Positions 35,298 through 45,211 of a stretch of 64,000 nt of DNA are shown piece by piece. Position 1 is the first letter of the stretch; every line of letters starts with the position of its first letter. Source of the DNA: Pedobacter panaciterrae. GTDB taxonomy: Bacteria; Bacteroidota; Bacteroidia; Sphingobacteriales; Sphingobacteriaceae. The notes below the pieces were generated by a model. It saw nothing but the letters and a program-made list of their open reading frames with translations, had not been told where the DNA came from and made no database searches. The position numbers and the translations under genes were made by a program. The stretch is from positions 1,178,001 through 1,242,000 of the forward strand of contig NZ_JABMKW010000020.1 of the NCBI RefSeq assembly GCF_013204795.1, read 5' to 3'.

Positions 35298-35948
35298 ATG
35301 ACCATGGCCAAACCGAAAACCTCCATAGCAGCCGTCTACGATAAGGTTGCCAAAAAATATGCCGTTCAGTTCAAAGATGAGTTGCAAGAAAAGCCACTGG
35401 ACAGATTACTGCTGGAAGCCTTTGCCAAAGAAAACAAAAGAAAAGGCACCCTGATCGATCTCGGATGTGGGCCGGGACAAACCACCAGGTTTCTAAAAGA
35501 CGCCGGGCAAACCGAAATTACCGGGCTAGACCTCAGCCCGGAAATGATCAGCCAGGCCAAAAAACTGCACCCGGACATCGACTTCCAAACCGGAGACCTG
35601 CTGACCCTCACTCTACCCGAAAACACCTACGGATCCGCCATCGCGTTTTATGCCATCGTCCATTTCTATCCGGATCAGCTGCCACAGGTATTCACGCAAG
35701 TCCATAAAATCCTCAAACCAAAGGCTCAATTTCTCCTGTCCTTCCATTGCGGGGATAAGTTCATTCACCTGGACGAATGGTTCGACGAAAAAGTAGACAT
35801 CGACTTCTATATGTTTGACCCGGACCAGGTCATCCAAAGCCTGAAAGATGCCGGATTTGAAATCAAAGATGCGCTCGTGCGTTATCCCTATCCGAGTGAA
35901 CACCAGACCCAAAGGGCTTATATCAAATGCGTGAAAAGCCGAAAATAA
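35298..35948 (+). CDS. Class I SAM-dependent methyltransferase
   Basis: A 216-residue enzyme; ATG 35298 or 35304. SAM motif I LIDLGCGPGQTTRFLKDAG (residues 52-70), motif II GLDLSPEM, and post motif HKILKPKAQFLLSFH are all present. The substrate is not evident. It lies 14 bp before the DinB gene, and then a cupin gene follows, making a three-gene unit (methyltransferase, DinB, cupin) that could act on small molecules or stress damage. Confidence 0.9.
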   Translation: MTMAKPKTSIAAVYDKVAKKYAVQFKDELQEKPLDRLLLEAFAKENKRKGTLIDLGCGPGQTTRFLKDAGQTEITGLDLSPEMISQAKKLHPDIDFQTGDLLTLTLPENTYGSAIAFYAIVHFYPDQLPQVFTQVHKILKPKAQFLLSFHCGDKFIHLDEWFDEKVDIDFYMFDPDQVIQSLKDAGFEIKDALVRYPYPSEHQTQRAYIKCVKSRK

Positions 35949-35962
35949 CAAGAAAAAATACT

Positions 35963-36493
35963 ATGAAAATCATTCCCCCTCCTACTGACCAGCAGCTACT
36001 CAAAGAGGAACCGCCCCTAGCCAGGCTCATACCCGATCACGATCTGTTCCATCATCTGCAAGAAAACATCAAAAAGACCTTTGCCCAGCTACAATATTTA
36101 ACCGAAGCGCAGCTTCTTTTCCGCTATGCGTCCGGCAAATACAGCATCAAGGAAACCCTGCTGCACATGACCGATATGGAACGCACATACAGCTACCGGA
36201 TCCTACGCACCGCAAGAAATGATCAGACTCCGATGGAAGGATTCGACGCAGAAGTCTATGTAAAGACATCCGGCGCCGACAGCAGAAACATCAAAGACCT
36301 GCTGAACGAATTCGCCAGCCAGAGAAAAGCCACCATAAGCCTACTCCAAAGCATGCCCGAGAAAAGTTTAACCTATACCGGATTACTTTACGGAATCCCA
36401 GTCACCATCAGCGCCCTGGCCTACCATATCGCAGGCCATGAACTTCATCACCTGGAGATCATACGTACCCGCTACCTGAATAACCATCGTTAA
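35963..36493 (+). CDS. DinB family protein
   Basis: I start at ATG 35963 (MKIIPPPTDQQLLKEEPP), giving 176 residues. Helical bundle with metal-binding histidines in HMTDMERTYSYR and AGHELHHLEIIRTRYL, typical of the DinB/YfiT superfamily, which includes thiol-dependent transferases using mycothiol or bacillithiol. It starts 14 bp after the methyltransferase and 18 bp before the cupin gene, probably cotranscribed. Confidence 0.88.
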   Translation: MKIIPPPTDQQLLKEEPPLARLIPDHDLFHHLQENIKKTFAQLQYLTEAQLLFRYASGKYSIKETLLHMTDMERTYSYRILRTARNDQTPMEGFDAEVYVKTSGADSRNIKDLLNEFASQRKATISLLQSMPEKSLTYTGLLYGIPVTISALAYHIAGHELHHLEIIRTRYLNNHR

Positions 36494-36511
36494 TTAGAAA
36501 AAGATATACTT

Positions 36512-36871
36512 ATGAAATCCCTGACACTGCTCAACCCCGCCCAACTCGGCCAAACGATAACCGAAGATTACAGCAACCTGCCAATCAGTCTGGTAAACGA
36601 CCATGTGGTGCGACTGAGCATCATGACCCAGCCTTATTACTGGCACTTTCATCCTAATTCGGATGAAAGTTTCCTTGGGGTAGAAGGAATATTGGTTATA
36701 GAACTGGAAGACCAGATAATTGAACTCTATCCCGGTCAGCTTTTTACCATACCCAGGAACACCCTTCACCAAACACGTCCGAAAGCAGAGCGATCTGTCA
36801 ATCTCACCTTCGAGCACCAGGACATGGAAACAGTCAAAAAAGAATCTGATCCCAAAAGCGATAATTCTTGA
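36512..36871 (+). CDS. Single-domain cupin
   Basis: A 119-residue beta-barrel protein. Cupin motif 1 appears as PYYWHFHPNSDESFLGVEG (H-x-H-x-E pattern) and motif 2 near PGQLFTIPRNTLHQTRPKA with the distal His. It is probably metal binding; the reaction is not known. It is the last gene of the methyltransferase-DinB-cupin unit. Confidence 0.88.
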   Translation: MKSLTLLNPAQLGQTITEDYSNLPISLVNDHVVRLSIMTQPYYWHFHPNSDESFLGVEGILVIELEDQIIELYPGQLFTIPRNTLHQTRPKAERSVNLTFEHQDMETVKKESDPKSDNS

Positions 36872-36920
36872 ATTACCTCAGGGATAAAATTTGAGCAGGA
36901 TTCTGCACCAAAACAAAAAA

Positions 36921-37283
36921 TTACCCGTAATATGCAGCAACCTGGCATACCAACCCCTGCCCGTTAAAAGTCATCACCTCTGCTGTTTTTTTACCTGAAC
37001 CAGTATTCAGGTAGTATAAAGTCAGTCCATCGGTACCGACTAAAACATCCAGTAGCTCAAAATGCAGGTCTGGCATTTTCTCCAGTGCACGGATCCAGTA
37101 AGCCCTGACAGCTTCCTTTCCCGAAACGACACCATCCTGCAGATCCAACAGACGGGCTGCCACTGGAGATTTAATGACAAAATCCGCTGAGTAATGACTT
37201 AACACCCTTTCCAGGTCATGCGCGTTAAAAGCACTGATCCATTCCTGCGCAAATTCCAGCGCGAATTCTTCTGTTATTTTCAT
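36921..37283 (-). CDS. SnoaL/NTF2-like protein
   Basis: A 120-residue protein. FAQEWISAFNAHDLERVLSH is the typical first helix of the SnoaL-like/NTF2-like family, with SADFVIKSPVAARLL and REALVRAYWIRALEKMPDL-like region (KEAVRAYWIRALEKMPDLH). The family forms cone-shaped barrels that bind or isomerise small molecules. It is convergent to the cupin gene, with no obvious partner. Confidence 0.88.
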   Translation of the reverse strand: MKITEEFALEFAQEWISAFNAHDLERVLSHYSADFVIKSPVAARLLDLQDGVVSGKEAVRAYWIRALEKMPDLHFELLDVLVGTDGLTLYYLNTGSGKKTAEVMTFNGQGLVCQVAAYYG

Positions 37284-37381
37284 AAAGTATAGTTTAAAAA
37301 ACCTGCTTAATTTAAAAAATTAAACCAGTCCTTAATAGAAAGTTTGTTAGGTCGGTTAACTCCTGCCTTTTAGTATAGGTA

Positions 37382-37531
37382 TCACAGTCCACTTTTGGTT
37401 CGAAATTTCCTCGATGTATTTGTAGTGATTGAAGTGACCACAAAAACCTTCTCTGGAATTAGCCCGTTATGGGCGAACGCATTTTCCATTGAAAGGTAGC
37501 TTGGTCCAAGTATGTGGCAAGCAGTGCGCTT
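37382..37531 (-). pseudogene. Relic of an AbiEi-like regulator/antitoxin
   Basis: Minus-strand codons between two stops read ACHILGPSYLSMENAFAHNG, then LIPEKVFVVTSITTNTSRKF and RTKSGL. The pattern LxxPSYxSxExALxxxGLIPE and VTSxTTxxSRxF is that of AbiEi-like proteins (predicted antitoxin regulators of type IV toxin-antitoxin). The N-terminal winged helix and the remaining C-terminal domain are absent, and no AbiEii toxin is nearby. It is a fossil of a defence module. Confidence 0.6.
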
Positions 37532-37534
37532 TCA

Positions 37535-38072
37535 GGTCGTCCAGAACCTAGGTACCTACCTGCAATATAAAGTCTTTTTTGACCGGTTCGATCAGACCGT
37601 CTGCTTAAAAAAACAATATCTTATCATTTGGTCGTTTATAGTCTTTCAAAAGACCTACCAGGAGCTGATGAGTCAGCGCTGGTTAGATAGTGCGCTTAAC
37701 GCTGCTTGAATATCCATTGTAAAATATCAATAAGATAAACGATTTAATTTCGTTTATCCTCTTTTATTTTAACAAACCTATCGAATGGTGAAAGTCTAAT
37801 GTCATAAAGCAATATTTCTATATAAATTACCCGCCCACATGCGCCTTTGTTGGGAATCACCATTATTGTCATCTTACCATTGATCTCGCAGAGGAATGGG
37901 ATCATAATAAAAAAATTAAAGCAATAATAGTTTATCCTGACATAAGTTCGGAAATCCTGAAATAATTTGTTGCAGGCCCGGAACAACATTGGTCATTCTT
38001 CGCAAAATCACGTGTACAAAGAAGATCGTTAATTACCATGTAATTTGACAAATAAAAACTTACTTTACAGGC
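37535..38072. other. Intergenic stretch
   Basis: About 540 bp. A plus-strand frame at 37512-37709 looks like noise and overlaps the relic; I see no RNA gene. Confidence 0.3.
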
Positions 38073-38339
38073 ATGAACGAGCTCAGGAATGGTTATTACG
38101 AATTTGACATAGATATTTACCAGGAATGGAAAAGAACAGGCTATCACTATGTGGCTATCATTACCATTAATGCAGACATGTATGAGTACTTGGACGAATC
38201 AGCATTTGAAATTATCCCACATGCCAACAGACCAGAAATGGTTGAACAGGTATACGCAATGGACTCGGAGTATCTTTTATCTTGTGCCAATCAAAAGCTT
38301 CTGGCAACAACCTTCATCGTACATAAGCGTTACTTATGA
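38073..38339 (+). CDS. Small hypothetical protein
   Basis: An 88-residue soluble protein (MNELRNGYYEFDIDIYQEWK), rich in Tyr and acidic residues, without signal or motif I can name. A clean ATG and consistent codon use suggest it is real. No operon partner. Confidence 0.45.
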   Translation: MNELRNGYYEFDIDIYQEWKRTGYHYVAIITINADMYEYLDESAFEIIPHANRPEMVEQVYAMDSEYLLSCANQKLLATTFIVHKRYL

Positions 38340-38645
38340 TTTTTCAATATCTGGTTGTGAAGTCTGTTACTTTAAAACTATTTACGATTGGTTACAGTCC
38401 CAGGCAATCAAATGCCTAAATTATACAAGTGCTACACGGGAAGCCTAATTTGGCTACACAACATAAAAGACATTAGGCCAGGGAAGCGGCTGGAAGTGTC
38501 AATCCGACTTTTACAGAATATTTTTTCAGCTTTAATAAAGACAGCAACAACGAAATCATTCCAAAACCAGTCAGCGTAACTCCAGGAAGATTTAATTAAT
38601 TTTCATGGATTGCCTTAAATTACAAAATTACGAATTGAAACAGGT

Positions 38646-38903
38646 TTACCTGTACCTTTCCGGTTGCCTGATTACATTTCTTACTATATACATTAAATCC
38701 TTAACAATATCTCTGAATCTGGTAGATGTCCCATTGTGTTCGAAGGTATGATAGAGTTCTTTGACAGGGTCATAAATGGTAAACAGATGTCGATTCTTTT
38801 TAGGTTGATAATAAGCCTCATATCCGTCAAAGGGCTGATAGGCTACTAGATGAGTGGGTTTAGCCTTTGATCTTTTAATGAATTTAAAATTGTGCGTATC
38901 CAT
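38646..38903 (-). CDS. Small hypothetical protein
   Basis: An 85-residue basic protein (MDTHNFKFIKRSKAKPTHLV) with PFDGYEAYYQPKKNRHLFTI in the middle. No signal peptide. It is convergent to the preceding gene with about 300 bp of non-coding DNA between them. Function unknown. Confidence 0.45.
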   Translation of the reverse strand: MDTHNFKFIKRSKAKPTHLVAYQPFDGYEAYYQPKKNRHLFTIYDPVKELYHTFEHNGTSTRFRDIVKDLMYIVRNVIRQPERYR

Positions 38904-38997
38904 AATATAAACATGAATTGACTATACCTAATTTACTAAATCCCTGCGAAATTAGCGATCAAACCCTAACAAATGTGCTGACCCCGAGTTTTAACGG

Positions 38998-40062
38998 CTA
39001 ATCTTTCAAAGTCGGTCCATGCACCATTAACCTACCATCTTTGGCAACCTCCATTTTGTCAATGAATACCAGTCTTTGATGTCCTGTGGCCTCAGTACGC
39101 CCATGATACACGCAAAGCATCTGCTTGCCGTCAGGCGTATAGGTTATGCTGTTGTGCCCGGTTCCGCTTACCTTTCCACTTCTCTGTAAAACAGGATTGT
39201 TATCCGCCTTTTTAAATGGTCCTAAAGGACTTTTTGAGGTAGCATAACCTATGGCATAATTCTGCCCGTCAAAGTTATTTGCCGAGTACATCATGTAATA
39301 AATTTTATCTTTTTTAAAGATGTAAGAGCCTTCCGTCCATCTTCGGTTTACTTCCTTTGCAGTTACCGAACGGCTTTCCCACTCCTCTTTGATGCTCCCC
39401 ATTTTAACTGGTGGACGCAGCAGCAGCACAGGCGCCCCTATGGTGCCCGAAAAATCCGTTTTCAGCTCTACCCCATACACCCAGCTTTCTTCCACCTCAT
39501 TATACCATCCCCTTTTTTTCGCCCACTGCGCGACCTCACTATCCACCGGGTGCTTATAGCAGCATCTGGAATAGTATAAATAGATTTTACCATTTTCAAC
39601 CAGCAAATTGGCATCGATAATCGGGTACCCCGGATCAAAGATGGGGCGGTCATTCAGGTCGATAAAAGGGCCGGTCGGTTTATCTGAAACGGCCACTCCT
39701 ATCTTGAAATTTTCTTTTTCCTGATTGGGATTTTGCTTCCACTGGGCGCTATATAACATATAATACTTACCACCTTTCTTGTACACCTCAGGCGCCCAAA
39801 AGGAATGTATGCCCCAGCCATTGGGATTATCGTGATGATAAACCTGTCCTTCAAATTTCCATTCTTTTAAATTACTCGATGAATAGGCGCCAAATCCGTT
39901 TTTTACGTCGCCTCCAGTGCCGTACATATAGTATTTCCCCTGGTCATACATTACATAAGGATCTCCAAAAGGAATGGGCAAAGGGTTTGCGATAAACTGC
40001 GCTTTTGCACCGCCAACAGCCATCAGCAGAGATAACAGGCCAATCCAGATCTTTCTCATCAT
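38998..40062 (-). CDS. Glycoside hydrolase family 43 enzyme
   Basis: A 354-residue secreted enzyme, signal peptide to about 21. Five-bladed propeller with the GH43 catalytic set in order: Asp34 (PIPFGDPYVMYDQG, base), Asp150 (PIIDANLLVENG, pKa modulator) and Glu244 (RRWTEGSYIFKK, general acid). GH43 enzymes cut arabinofuranosides or xylosides; which one is not visible. It is monocistronic, with no SusCD pair next to it, so it probably serves as a free enzyme. Confidence 0.92.
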   Translation of the reverse strand: MMRKIWIGLLSLLMAVGGAKAQFIANPLPIPFGDPYVMYDQGKYYMYGTGGDVKNGFGAYSSSNLKEWKFEGQVYHHDNPNGWGIHSFWAPEVYKKGGKYYMLYSAQWKQNPNQEKENFKIGVAVSDKPTGPFIDLNDRPIFDPGYPIIDANLLVENGKIYLYYSRCCYKHPVDSEVAQWAKKRGWYNEVEESWVYGVELKTDFSGTIGAPVLLLRPPVKMGSIKEEWESRSVTAKEVNRRWTEGSYIFKKDKIYYMMYSANNFDGQNYAIGYATSKSPLGPFKKADNNPVLQRSGKVSGTGHNSITYTPDGKQMLCVYHGRTEATGHQRLVFIDKMEVAKDGRLMVHGPTLKD

Positions 40063-40402
40063 CTTATTTAAGTTAAATTCGGAAATTTAATATGGGGATA
40101 TTTTCCCGGATTTTCATCCCTGATCGCATTTTATTGTAATCAGCTTGTCTGATTTGAGATAAAAAAGCAAATTTTAGCTGACGGATGGCACCACTTCAAA
40201 GCGGCACGCTTCAATCCTACTTTTAAATTGGTTAAGTATACTTTTTAAAATTTTGCTATTCGCCTTTTGGAACCGGCATGTTATATTTTTTCCTGATACA
40301 TTTACTATTGTGGCGAATAACCTCACCAAGCACATTTTTTAGTATCTTCAAAGTTTGCCTGACTTTTATAACCATTTATTAAGATCAACCAACAGAAATA
40401 AT
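40063..40402. other. Intergenic divergent region
   Basis: About 340 bp between divergent genes. AT-rich, must carry both promoters; I cannot assign them. Confidence 0.4.
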
Positions 40403-40780
40403 ATGGCAGGAATCGTCAGAACGCTCCTAACACTATTTTTTTTACTGGCAGCTTTACATTCCCAGGCACAAGATCCGACTATAGAAAAACGGACACAAAA
40501 GCAATTTGAAGGGCTTTGGGAAAATAAAAAAAATACCAGACGCCTGAAAATATCATTCCGACAGGGTTATGCAATGATTACCGACTGGACAGACAGATTC
40601 CAAAAGCCGGAAAGCGGCGACATTTATAAAGCATTCTTAAAGAACGGGAAACTCATCATGCCCGAAGAAACCGATCACCGTGCACCATACAGCGAAATCA
40701 TCTTTAAGAACAACAGACTGATTTACCTCACCAAATCTATACTCCCCCAAACCTGGAACAAAGAAATTTTCACAAGATAA
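40403..40780 (+). CDS. Small secreted hypothetical protein
   Basis: I start at ATG 40403 (MAGIVRTLLTLFFLLAALHS), giving 125 residues with a signal peptide ending SQAQ. The mature part (QFEGLWENKKNTRRLKISFR) looks like a small beta-barrel, similar in tone to lipocalin-like or DUF-type proteins of Bacteroidota that begin with GxWxN. Function unknown. Confidence 0.6.
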   Translation: MAGIVRTLLTLFFLLAALHSQAQDPTIEKRTQKQFEGLWENKKNTRRLKISFRQGYAMITDWTDRFQKPESGDIYKAFLKNGKLIMPEETDHRAPYSEIIFKNNRLIYLTKSILPQTWNKEIFTR

Positions 40781-40837
40781 CATCAAAGCAGCGGCATCGA
40801 AGGTAAAAAACCCACCCTAAACTTGCTGTACTGATCA

Positions 40838-41464
40838 CTAATCACTGGACCTGGCTTTACGCACACACCAGGTAGTCATACTTCTCAGGTTCTGAACATT
40901 GGTAGTTTTTATGGGTTCGTGAAGCTCCCCACCAATTTGGCTGGTCAATCTAAGCAGCATCTGCTGATTGACCAGGAAGCGTTCCGATCCGTCGGGAAGA
41001 ATATACCTCCCATTCCCGATGAACCTGACCAATGATTCGATGCCAATTTCTGAGGCCAGCCGACAGAAAAAATACCCGCCGGGTTTAAGCACCCTCCACA
41101 TTGACCTGAGCATACGATCAAACTGACCCTGGTTTTCTGCAAAATGTAATACGGCGCTGCTGATGACCAGATCAAAGGTTTCACTTTCGAAGGGTAGCTC
41201 TTCTACCGATGCCACCAAAAAGTGTTCATCCGGGTTGACCTGCGGAAATGAGCCAGTAATACTTCTTAGCTGCGCGATCGCATCCGGGTTCCGATCGACA
41301 CCAAAAACCACTGCACCTGTACTTAAGGCATAAAAGATGTTTCTACCTGTTCCGCAACCAGCATCTAAAATCATCTCACATTCGTCATAGGTACCTTTAA
41401 GCATCTGGTCAAATAAATAGATATCTATGTTTCCGAAAGTATCTCGAATGTGCTGGTTTCTCAT
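40838..41464 (-). CDS. Class I SAM-dependent methyltransferase
   Basis: A 208-residue enzyme. EMILDAGCGTGRNIFYALS is motif I; VFGVDRNPDAIAQL motif II; LPFESETFDLVISSAVLHF and RVLKPGGYFFCRL follow as in Methyltransf_11/25 proteins. N-terminal MRNQHIRDTFGNIDIYLFDQ. No partner gene indicates the substrate. Confidence 0.9.
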   Translation of the reverse strand: MRNQHIRDTFGNIDIYLFDQMLKGTYDECEMILDAGCGTGRNIFYALSTGAVVFGVDRNPDAIAQLRSITGSFPQVNPDEHFLVASVEELPFESETFDLVISSAVLHFAENQGQFDRMLRSMWRVLKPGGYFFCRLASEIGIESLVRFIGNGRYILPDGSERFLVNQQMLLRLTSQIGGELHEPIKTTNVQNLRSMTTWCVRKARSSD

Positions 41465-41679
41465 CGTCAGGCAAAGATAATTACATTATTTCAATTCAGA
41501 TGTTAATCCTCATCGGCGACACCGGTATCAAATCTAATGCACCCGCTGTTATACTTTTCTCAACTTTTCTATTATGCTCTTTTTTTCCATTTAAACTCTC
41601 CATCAGCTGAGCATATAAGTCCTCTTGCTTCTCTTGATGTGGCTTAGGTTTTTTGATGGTTGGGCACTTACCTTTAGCT

Positions 41680-41772
41680 CAGATACGTTTACCATTACCT
41701 GTCCCAGCAGCGAATAACCGGCATTGGAGTACTTAAACTCAGCACCCTGTTTAGTGTTAATTTTCTTTATCT
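41680..41772 (-). pseudogene. Relic of a serine hydrolase (beta-lactamase fold)
   Basis: Minus-strand codons read NTKQGAEFKYSNAGYSLLGQ. YSNxGYxLLG is the Y-x-N region of class C beta-lactamase-like serine hydrolases. The remainder is scrambled; 41580-41690 has a further coding-like tract in another frame (IKKPKPHQEKQEDLYAQLME). This region between two genes is a decay product. No gene survives in 41465-41893. Confidence 0.5.
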
Positions 41773-41893
41773 TTAATTCTGAAAGAAGACGTTATCTCTT
41801 TAATGATAGCGTTTCGATTGGACTGCCACTAGCGGAGGCTATATTTGCTTTACCGTAATGAAAACTAACTGAATAAAAGACAATCTCTAACCT

Positions 41894-44155
41894 ATGAAAA
41901 ATCAAATTTGTTTAGCTGGGATGCTCGCAATTTTCACATTAAATCTATTTGGCCAGACCAAGAAGCCGGCAGCTGCAAATTTCACAAAATACGTTGATCC
42001 ATATATAGGCACAGGTTTTCACGGACATGTCTTTGTGGGTGCCAGTGTACCGTTTGGGGCCGTACAATTGGGGCCGACCAATCTGTCTGAGGGCTGGGAC
42101 TGGTCGTCTGGTTACCACATATCCGATTCCACCATCATCGGCTTTCAGCACACCCACCTGAGTGGCACGGGTATCGGCGACCTGGGCGACATATCCTTTA
42201 TGCCCACCACAGGCGCAATTAAAGTGGTCAAAGGTACGATCGAAAATCTTAAAAACGGTTACACCTCCCTTTTTAGCCATGAGGATGAGGTTGTAAAGCC
42301 TGGTTATTATAAAGTTAAGCTCAAACGGTATGACATTGGTGTAGAACTGACGGCTAGTACCCGGGTAGGAATGCACAAATACACTTTTCCGGCATCGAAA
42401 GAAGCGCACGTGGTCATCGATTTGAAAGAAGGGATCGGCTGGGACGAATCTTCAGAAACTTATATCAAGCAAGTTGATCAGCACACCATTGAGGGCTATC
42501 GTTTCTCTAACGGCTGGGCTGAATCCCAGCGGATTTATTTTACTGCAGTCTTTTCAAAACCGATCAAGTCCTTTACTGTCTACGATGATTCTACACAGAA
42601 GTTGGGTAACGAACTTAAAGGTAAAAAAGTGAAAGGTGTGTTGAGCTTTCAAACTTTCAAAGAAGAAATCGTATATGTTAAAGTGGGTATCTCTCCTGTC
42701 AGTACCGCTAATGCCCTGTTGAATATTAAAGCCGAGATCCCCAAGTGGGACTTTAATAAGGTGATTCAGGATGCTGATCAAGCCTGGAACAAGCAACTGG
42801 CTAAGATTGACATCAAAACGGATTCATTAACACAAATGAAGAAATTTTATACGGCATTTTACCACACCATGATCGCTCCTTCCATTTTCAATGATGTCAA
42901 TGGAGAATATTGGGGAACGGACAAAAAGGTTCATAAAAATACTCGTTTTAATAACGTGACTACATTTTCGTTGTGGGATACCTACAGGGCAAACAATCCG
43001 CTGTTTACCATTATCCAGCCTAATCATGTCCATGACATGATCAATTCAATGCTGGCGATTTATCAGCAGCAGGGGACCCTGCCTGTTTGGCATCTCATGG
43101 CCAATGAAACCAACACAATGCCTGGAAACAGCGCACTGCCCGTTGTTGCCGACGCATTGCTAAAAGGTTACAAGGGTTTCGACACCAAGCTCGCTTACGA
43201 AGCCTTGAAAGCCACCGCTATGAACGATTCCCGGGGCCTCAAGTTTGTAAAAAGCCTCGGATATATTCCGGCCGACAGTGTTGCTGAATCAGTTTCAAAG
43301 GGATTGGAATACGCTATCGATGACTGGTGTGTCGCACAAGTAGCGAAAAAGATGGGCAAACAGGATGATTATACCTATTTTAGCAAACGAGCTGAAAACT
43401 ATAAAAATTATTACGATCCGCAAACAGGTTTTATGCGTGGCCGCCTTTCGGCAAATCAGTGGCGTGCTCCTTACAGCCCTTTCATTTCTATACATGAGCA
43501 CGGTGATTTCAGCGAAGGTAACGGTTGGCAATATACCTTTATGGTGCCACATGATGTGGAGGGTTTAATTGAGTTATTGGGGGGTCAAGACAAGTTCAAT
43601 AAAAAGCTTGATTCATTGTTCACTGCAGAAGGTGATATGGGTGAATCCAAATCGGCGGATATATCTGGTTTAATAGGCCAATATGCACATGGTAACGAGC
43701 CGGGACATTCCATGGCTTATTTATATGACTACTCGGGCAAGCCTTGGAAAACAGCCGAAAAGGTGCGGTTCATTTTAGATAATTTCTACACGGATAAAGT
43801 CGATGGCATTATTGGAAATGAAGATGTTGGTCAGATGTCAGCCTGGTACGTCTTATCGGCCTTAGGCTTTTTCCCGGTAAACCCGGCAAATGGCATGTAC
43901 GTTTTTGGAAGTCCGACGATTAGCGAAGCTACACTGGCGCTAAACGGAAACAAAAAGTTCCACATAACTGTGAAAAACAACGGTCCGAAAAACAAGTATA
44001 TCAATGCCATGAAACTTAATGGTGTTGACTTTACAAAAACGTACTTTAAACACACTGACATCATGAACGGTGGCGAACTGGAAATAACTATGGGTAGCAA
44101 ACCGGGATCTGTTTGGGGCGTGGGGGATGCCAATAAAGCGGTATCTGTTTTATAG
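41894..44155 (+). CDS. GH92 family alpha-1,2-mannosidase
   Basis: A 753-residue secreted enzyme, signal peptide ending FGQ at 21. Early signature VDPYIGTGFHGHVFVGASVP FG-type region, then WDWSSGYH, GFQHTHLSGTG, and the helical domain with RFNNVTTFSLWDTYR, WHLMANETNTMPGNS; C-terminal GNEPGHSMAYLY and DVGQMSAWYVLSALGFFPV are all typical GH92. It requires calcium and removes alpha-mannose from N-glycans. It is monocistronic; the GH43 2 kb upstream is not an obvious partner. Confidence 0.96.
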   Translation: MKNQICLAGMLAIFTLNLFGQTKKPAAANFTKYVDPYIGTGFHGHVFVGASVPFGAVQLGPTNLSEGWDWSSGYHISDSTIIGFQHTHLSGTGIGDLGDISFMPTTGAIKVVKGTIENLKNGYTSLFSHEDEVVKPGYYKVKLKRYDIGVELTASTRVGMHKYTFPASKEAHVVIDLKEGIGWDESSETYIKQVDQHTIEGYRFSNGWAESQRIYFTAVFSKPIKSFTVYDDSTQKLGNELKGKKVKGVLSFQTFKEEIVYVKVGISPVSTANALLNIKAEIPKWDFNKVIQDADQAWNKQLAKIDIKTDSLTQMKKFYTAFYHTMIAPSIFNDVNGEYWGTDKKVHKNTRFNNVTTFSLWDTYRANNPLFTIIQPNHVHDMINSMLAIYQQQGTLPVWHLMANETNTMPGNSALPVVADALLKGYKGFDTKLAYEALKATAMNDSRGLKFVKSLGYIPADSVAESVSKGLEYAIDDWCVAQVAKKMGKQDDYTYFSKRAENYKNYYDPQTGFMRGRLSANQWRAPYSPFISIHEHGDFSEGNGWQYTFMVPHDVEGLIELLGGQDKFNKKLDSLFTAEGDMGESKSADISGLIGQYAHGNEPGHSMAYLYDYSGKPWKTAEKVRFILDNFYTDKVDGIIGNEDVGQMSAWYVLSALGFFPVNPANGMYVFGSPTISEATLALNGNKKFHITVKNNGPKNKYINAMKLNGVDFTKTYFKHTDIMNGGELEITMGSKPGSVWGVGDANKAVSVL

Positions 44156-44259
44156 TCCTTGTGATCGGGATGAGCCGAGTCTAAAGCACGAATTTCACAA
44201 GCTGACTTGGCAGATATGACATAACTTTACCTTTATGATACCACGATAATAAAACCGCT

Positions 44260-44826
44260 ATGAGAAAGATAATATTACTGATGCACGTTTCCCTTGATGG
44301 ATTTGTTGCAGGACCTAACGGAGCGATGGACTGGATCCGTGTAAGCGAGGAAATGTTCGATACGGTTGGCAAACTTACCGACAATGCAGACGCTGCATTG
44401 TATGGCAGAAAGACTTACCAAATGATGGACATTTACTGGCCAACAGCAGCAGATCAGCCCAATGCATCAAAACATGACATTGAGCACTCACAATGGTACA
44501 AAAAGGTTGAGAAATTGGTAATCTCGAATTCATTGAAAGATACCAATGCGGCTAATACCCGGTTTATCGGAAATGATGTCGCATCGGAAATCAAGCAGAT
44601 CAAAGGGCAACCCGGAGGTACTATTCTAATGATAGGAAGCCCCTCTACTTATCATGAACTTGCAGCACATAATCTGGTTGATGAATTCTGGTTATTTTTA
44701 AATCCAATATTGATTGGAACCGGGATACCATTATTTAACAATATTAACCACAAAATTGATTTGAAGCTTTTACAAACAAATTCTTTGCCTTCAGGGGTCA
44801 TCGGCCTGCACTACGAAAAGGTATAG
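44260..44826 (+). CDS. Dihydrofolate reductase-like (RibD C-terminal domain) protein
   Basis: A 188-residue protein. MRKIILLMHVSLDGFVAGPN is the classical start of the RibD C-terminal/DHFR-like family in Bacteroidota, then ADAALYGRKTYQMM and IMLIGSPSTYHELAAHNLVD, PILIGTGIPLFNN. Predicted to bind NADPH. Substrate unknown. It stands alone. Confidence 0.92.
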   Translation: MRKIILLMHVSLDGFVAGPNGAMDWIRVSEEMFDTVGKLTDNADAALYGRKTYQMMDIYWPTAADQPNASKHDIEHSQWYKKVEKLVISNSLKDTNAANTRFIGNDVASEIKQIKGQPGGTILMIGSPSTYHELAAHNLVDEFWLFLNPILIGTGIPLFNNINHKIDLKLLQTNSLPSGVIGLHYEKV

Positions 44827-45211
44827 TCATTAAGCAGCGCCTGGCCAGCACTTTGGGGAGGCCTGTGGTCTCGAGGAAAATATCGCGTATTCCGAAGAAA
44901 ATCAAGGCTGGTTGACTGCAGACTTTTTACCTATGATCACCCTAAATCAACACAAATTTTTAATACGAAAAGGTATCGCGACCAACAATTTGGTGGTCAG
45001 CCATCTTCCACGAAAAGTGGAAAGCAGCAGAAACAATCCGATCTACGCGAATCCCAAAGTCGATTGTAAAAGAAACTACGGCTAATCTAGCCTATCACTT
45101 TTTAAATTAAGGTAGGCATTGAACACTAACCAAACGGGAAGATTGATTTCCAGCGAATCCAGGCAAGACCGCAAAGTCCAGCCTGAATAAACCAAAAAAA
45201 AGGCAGTTAGA
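44827..45211. other. Intergenic stretch
   Basis: About 385 bp. A 50-codon plus-strand frame starting at 44934 (MITLNQHKFLIRKGIATNNL) is not recognisable. No RNA gene seen. Confidence 0.3.

Noticed and set aside
37512..37709. Plus-strand frame of 65 codons
   Set aside because: It overlaps the AbiEi relic on the other strand and shows no protein-like pattern.
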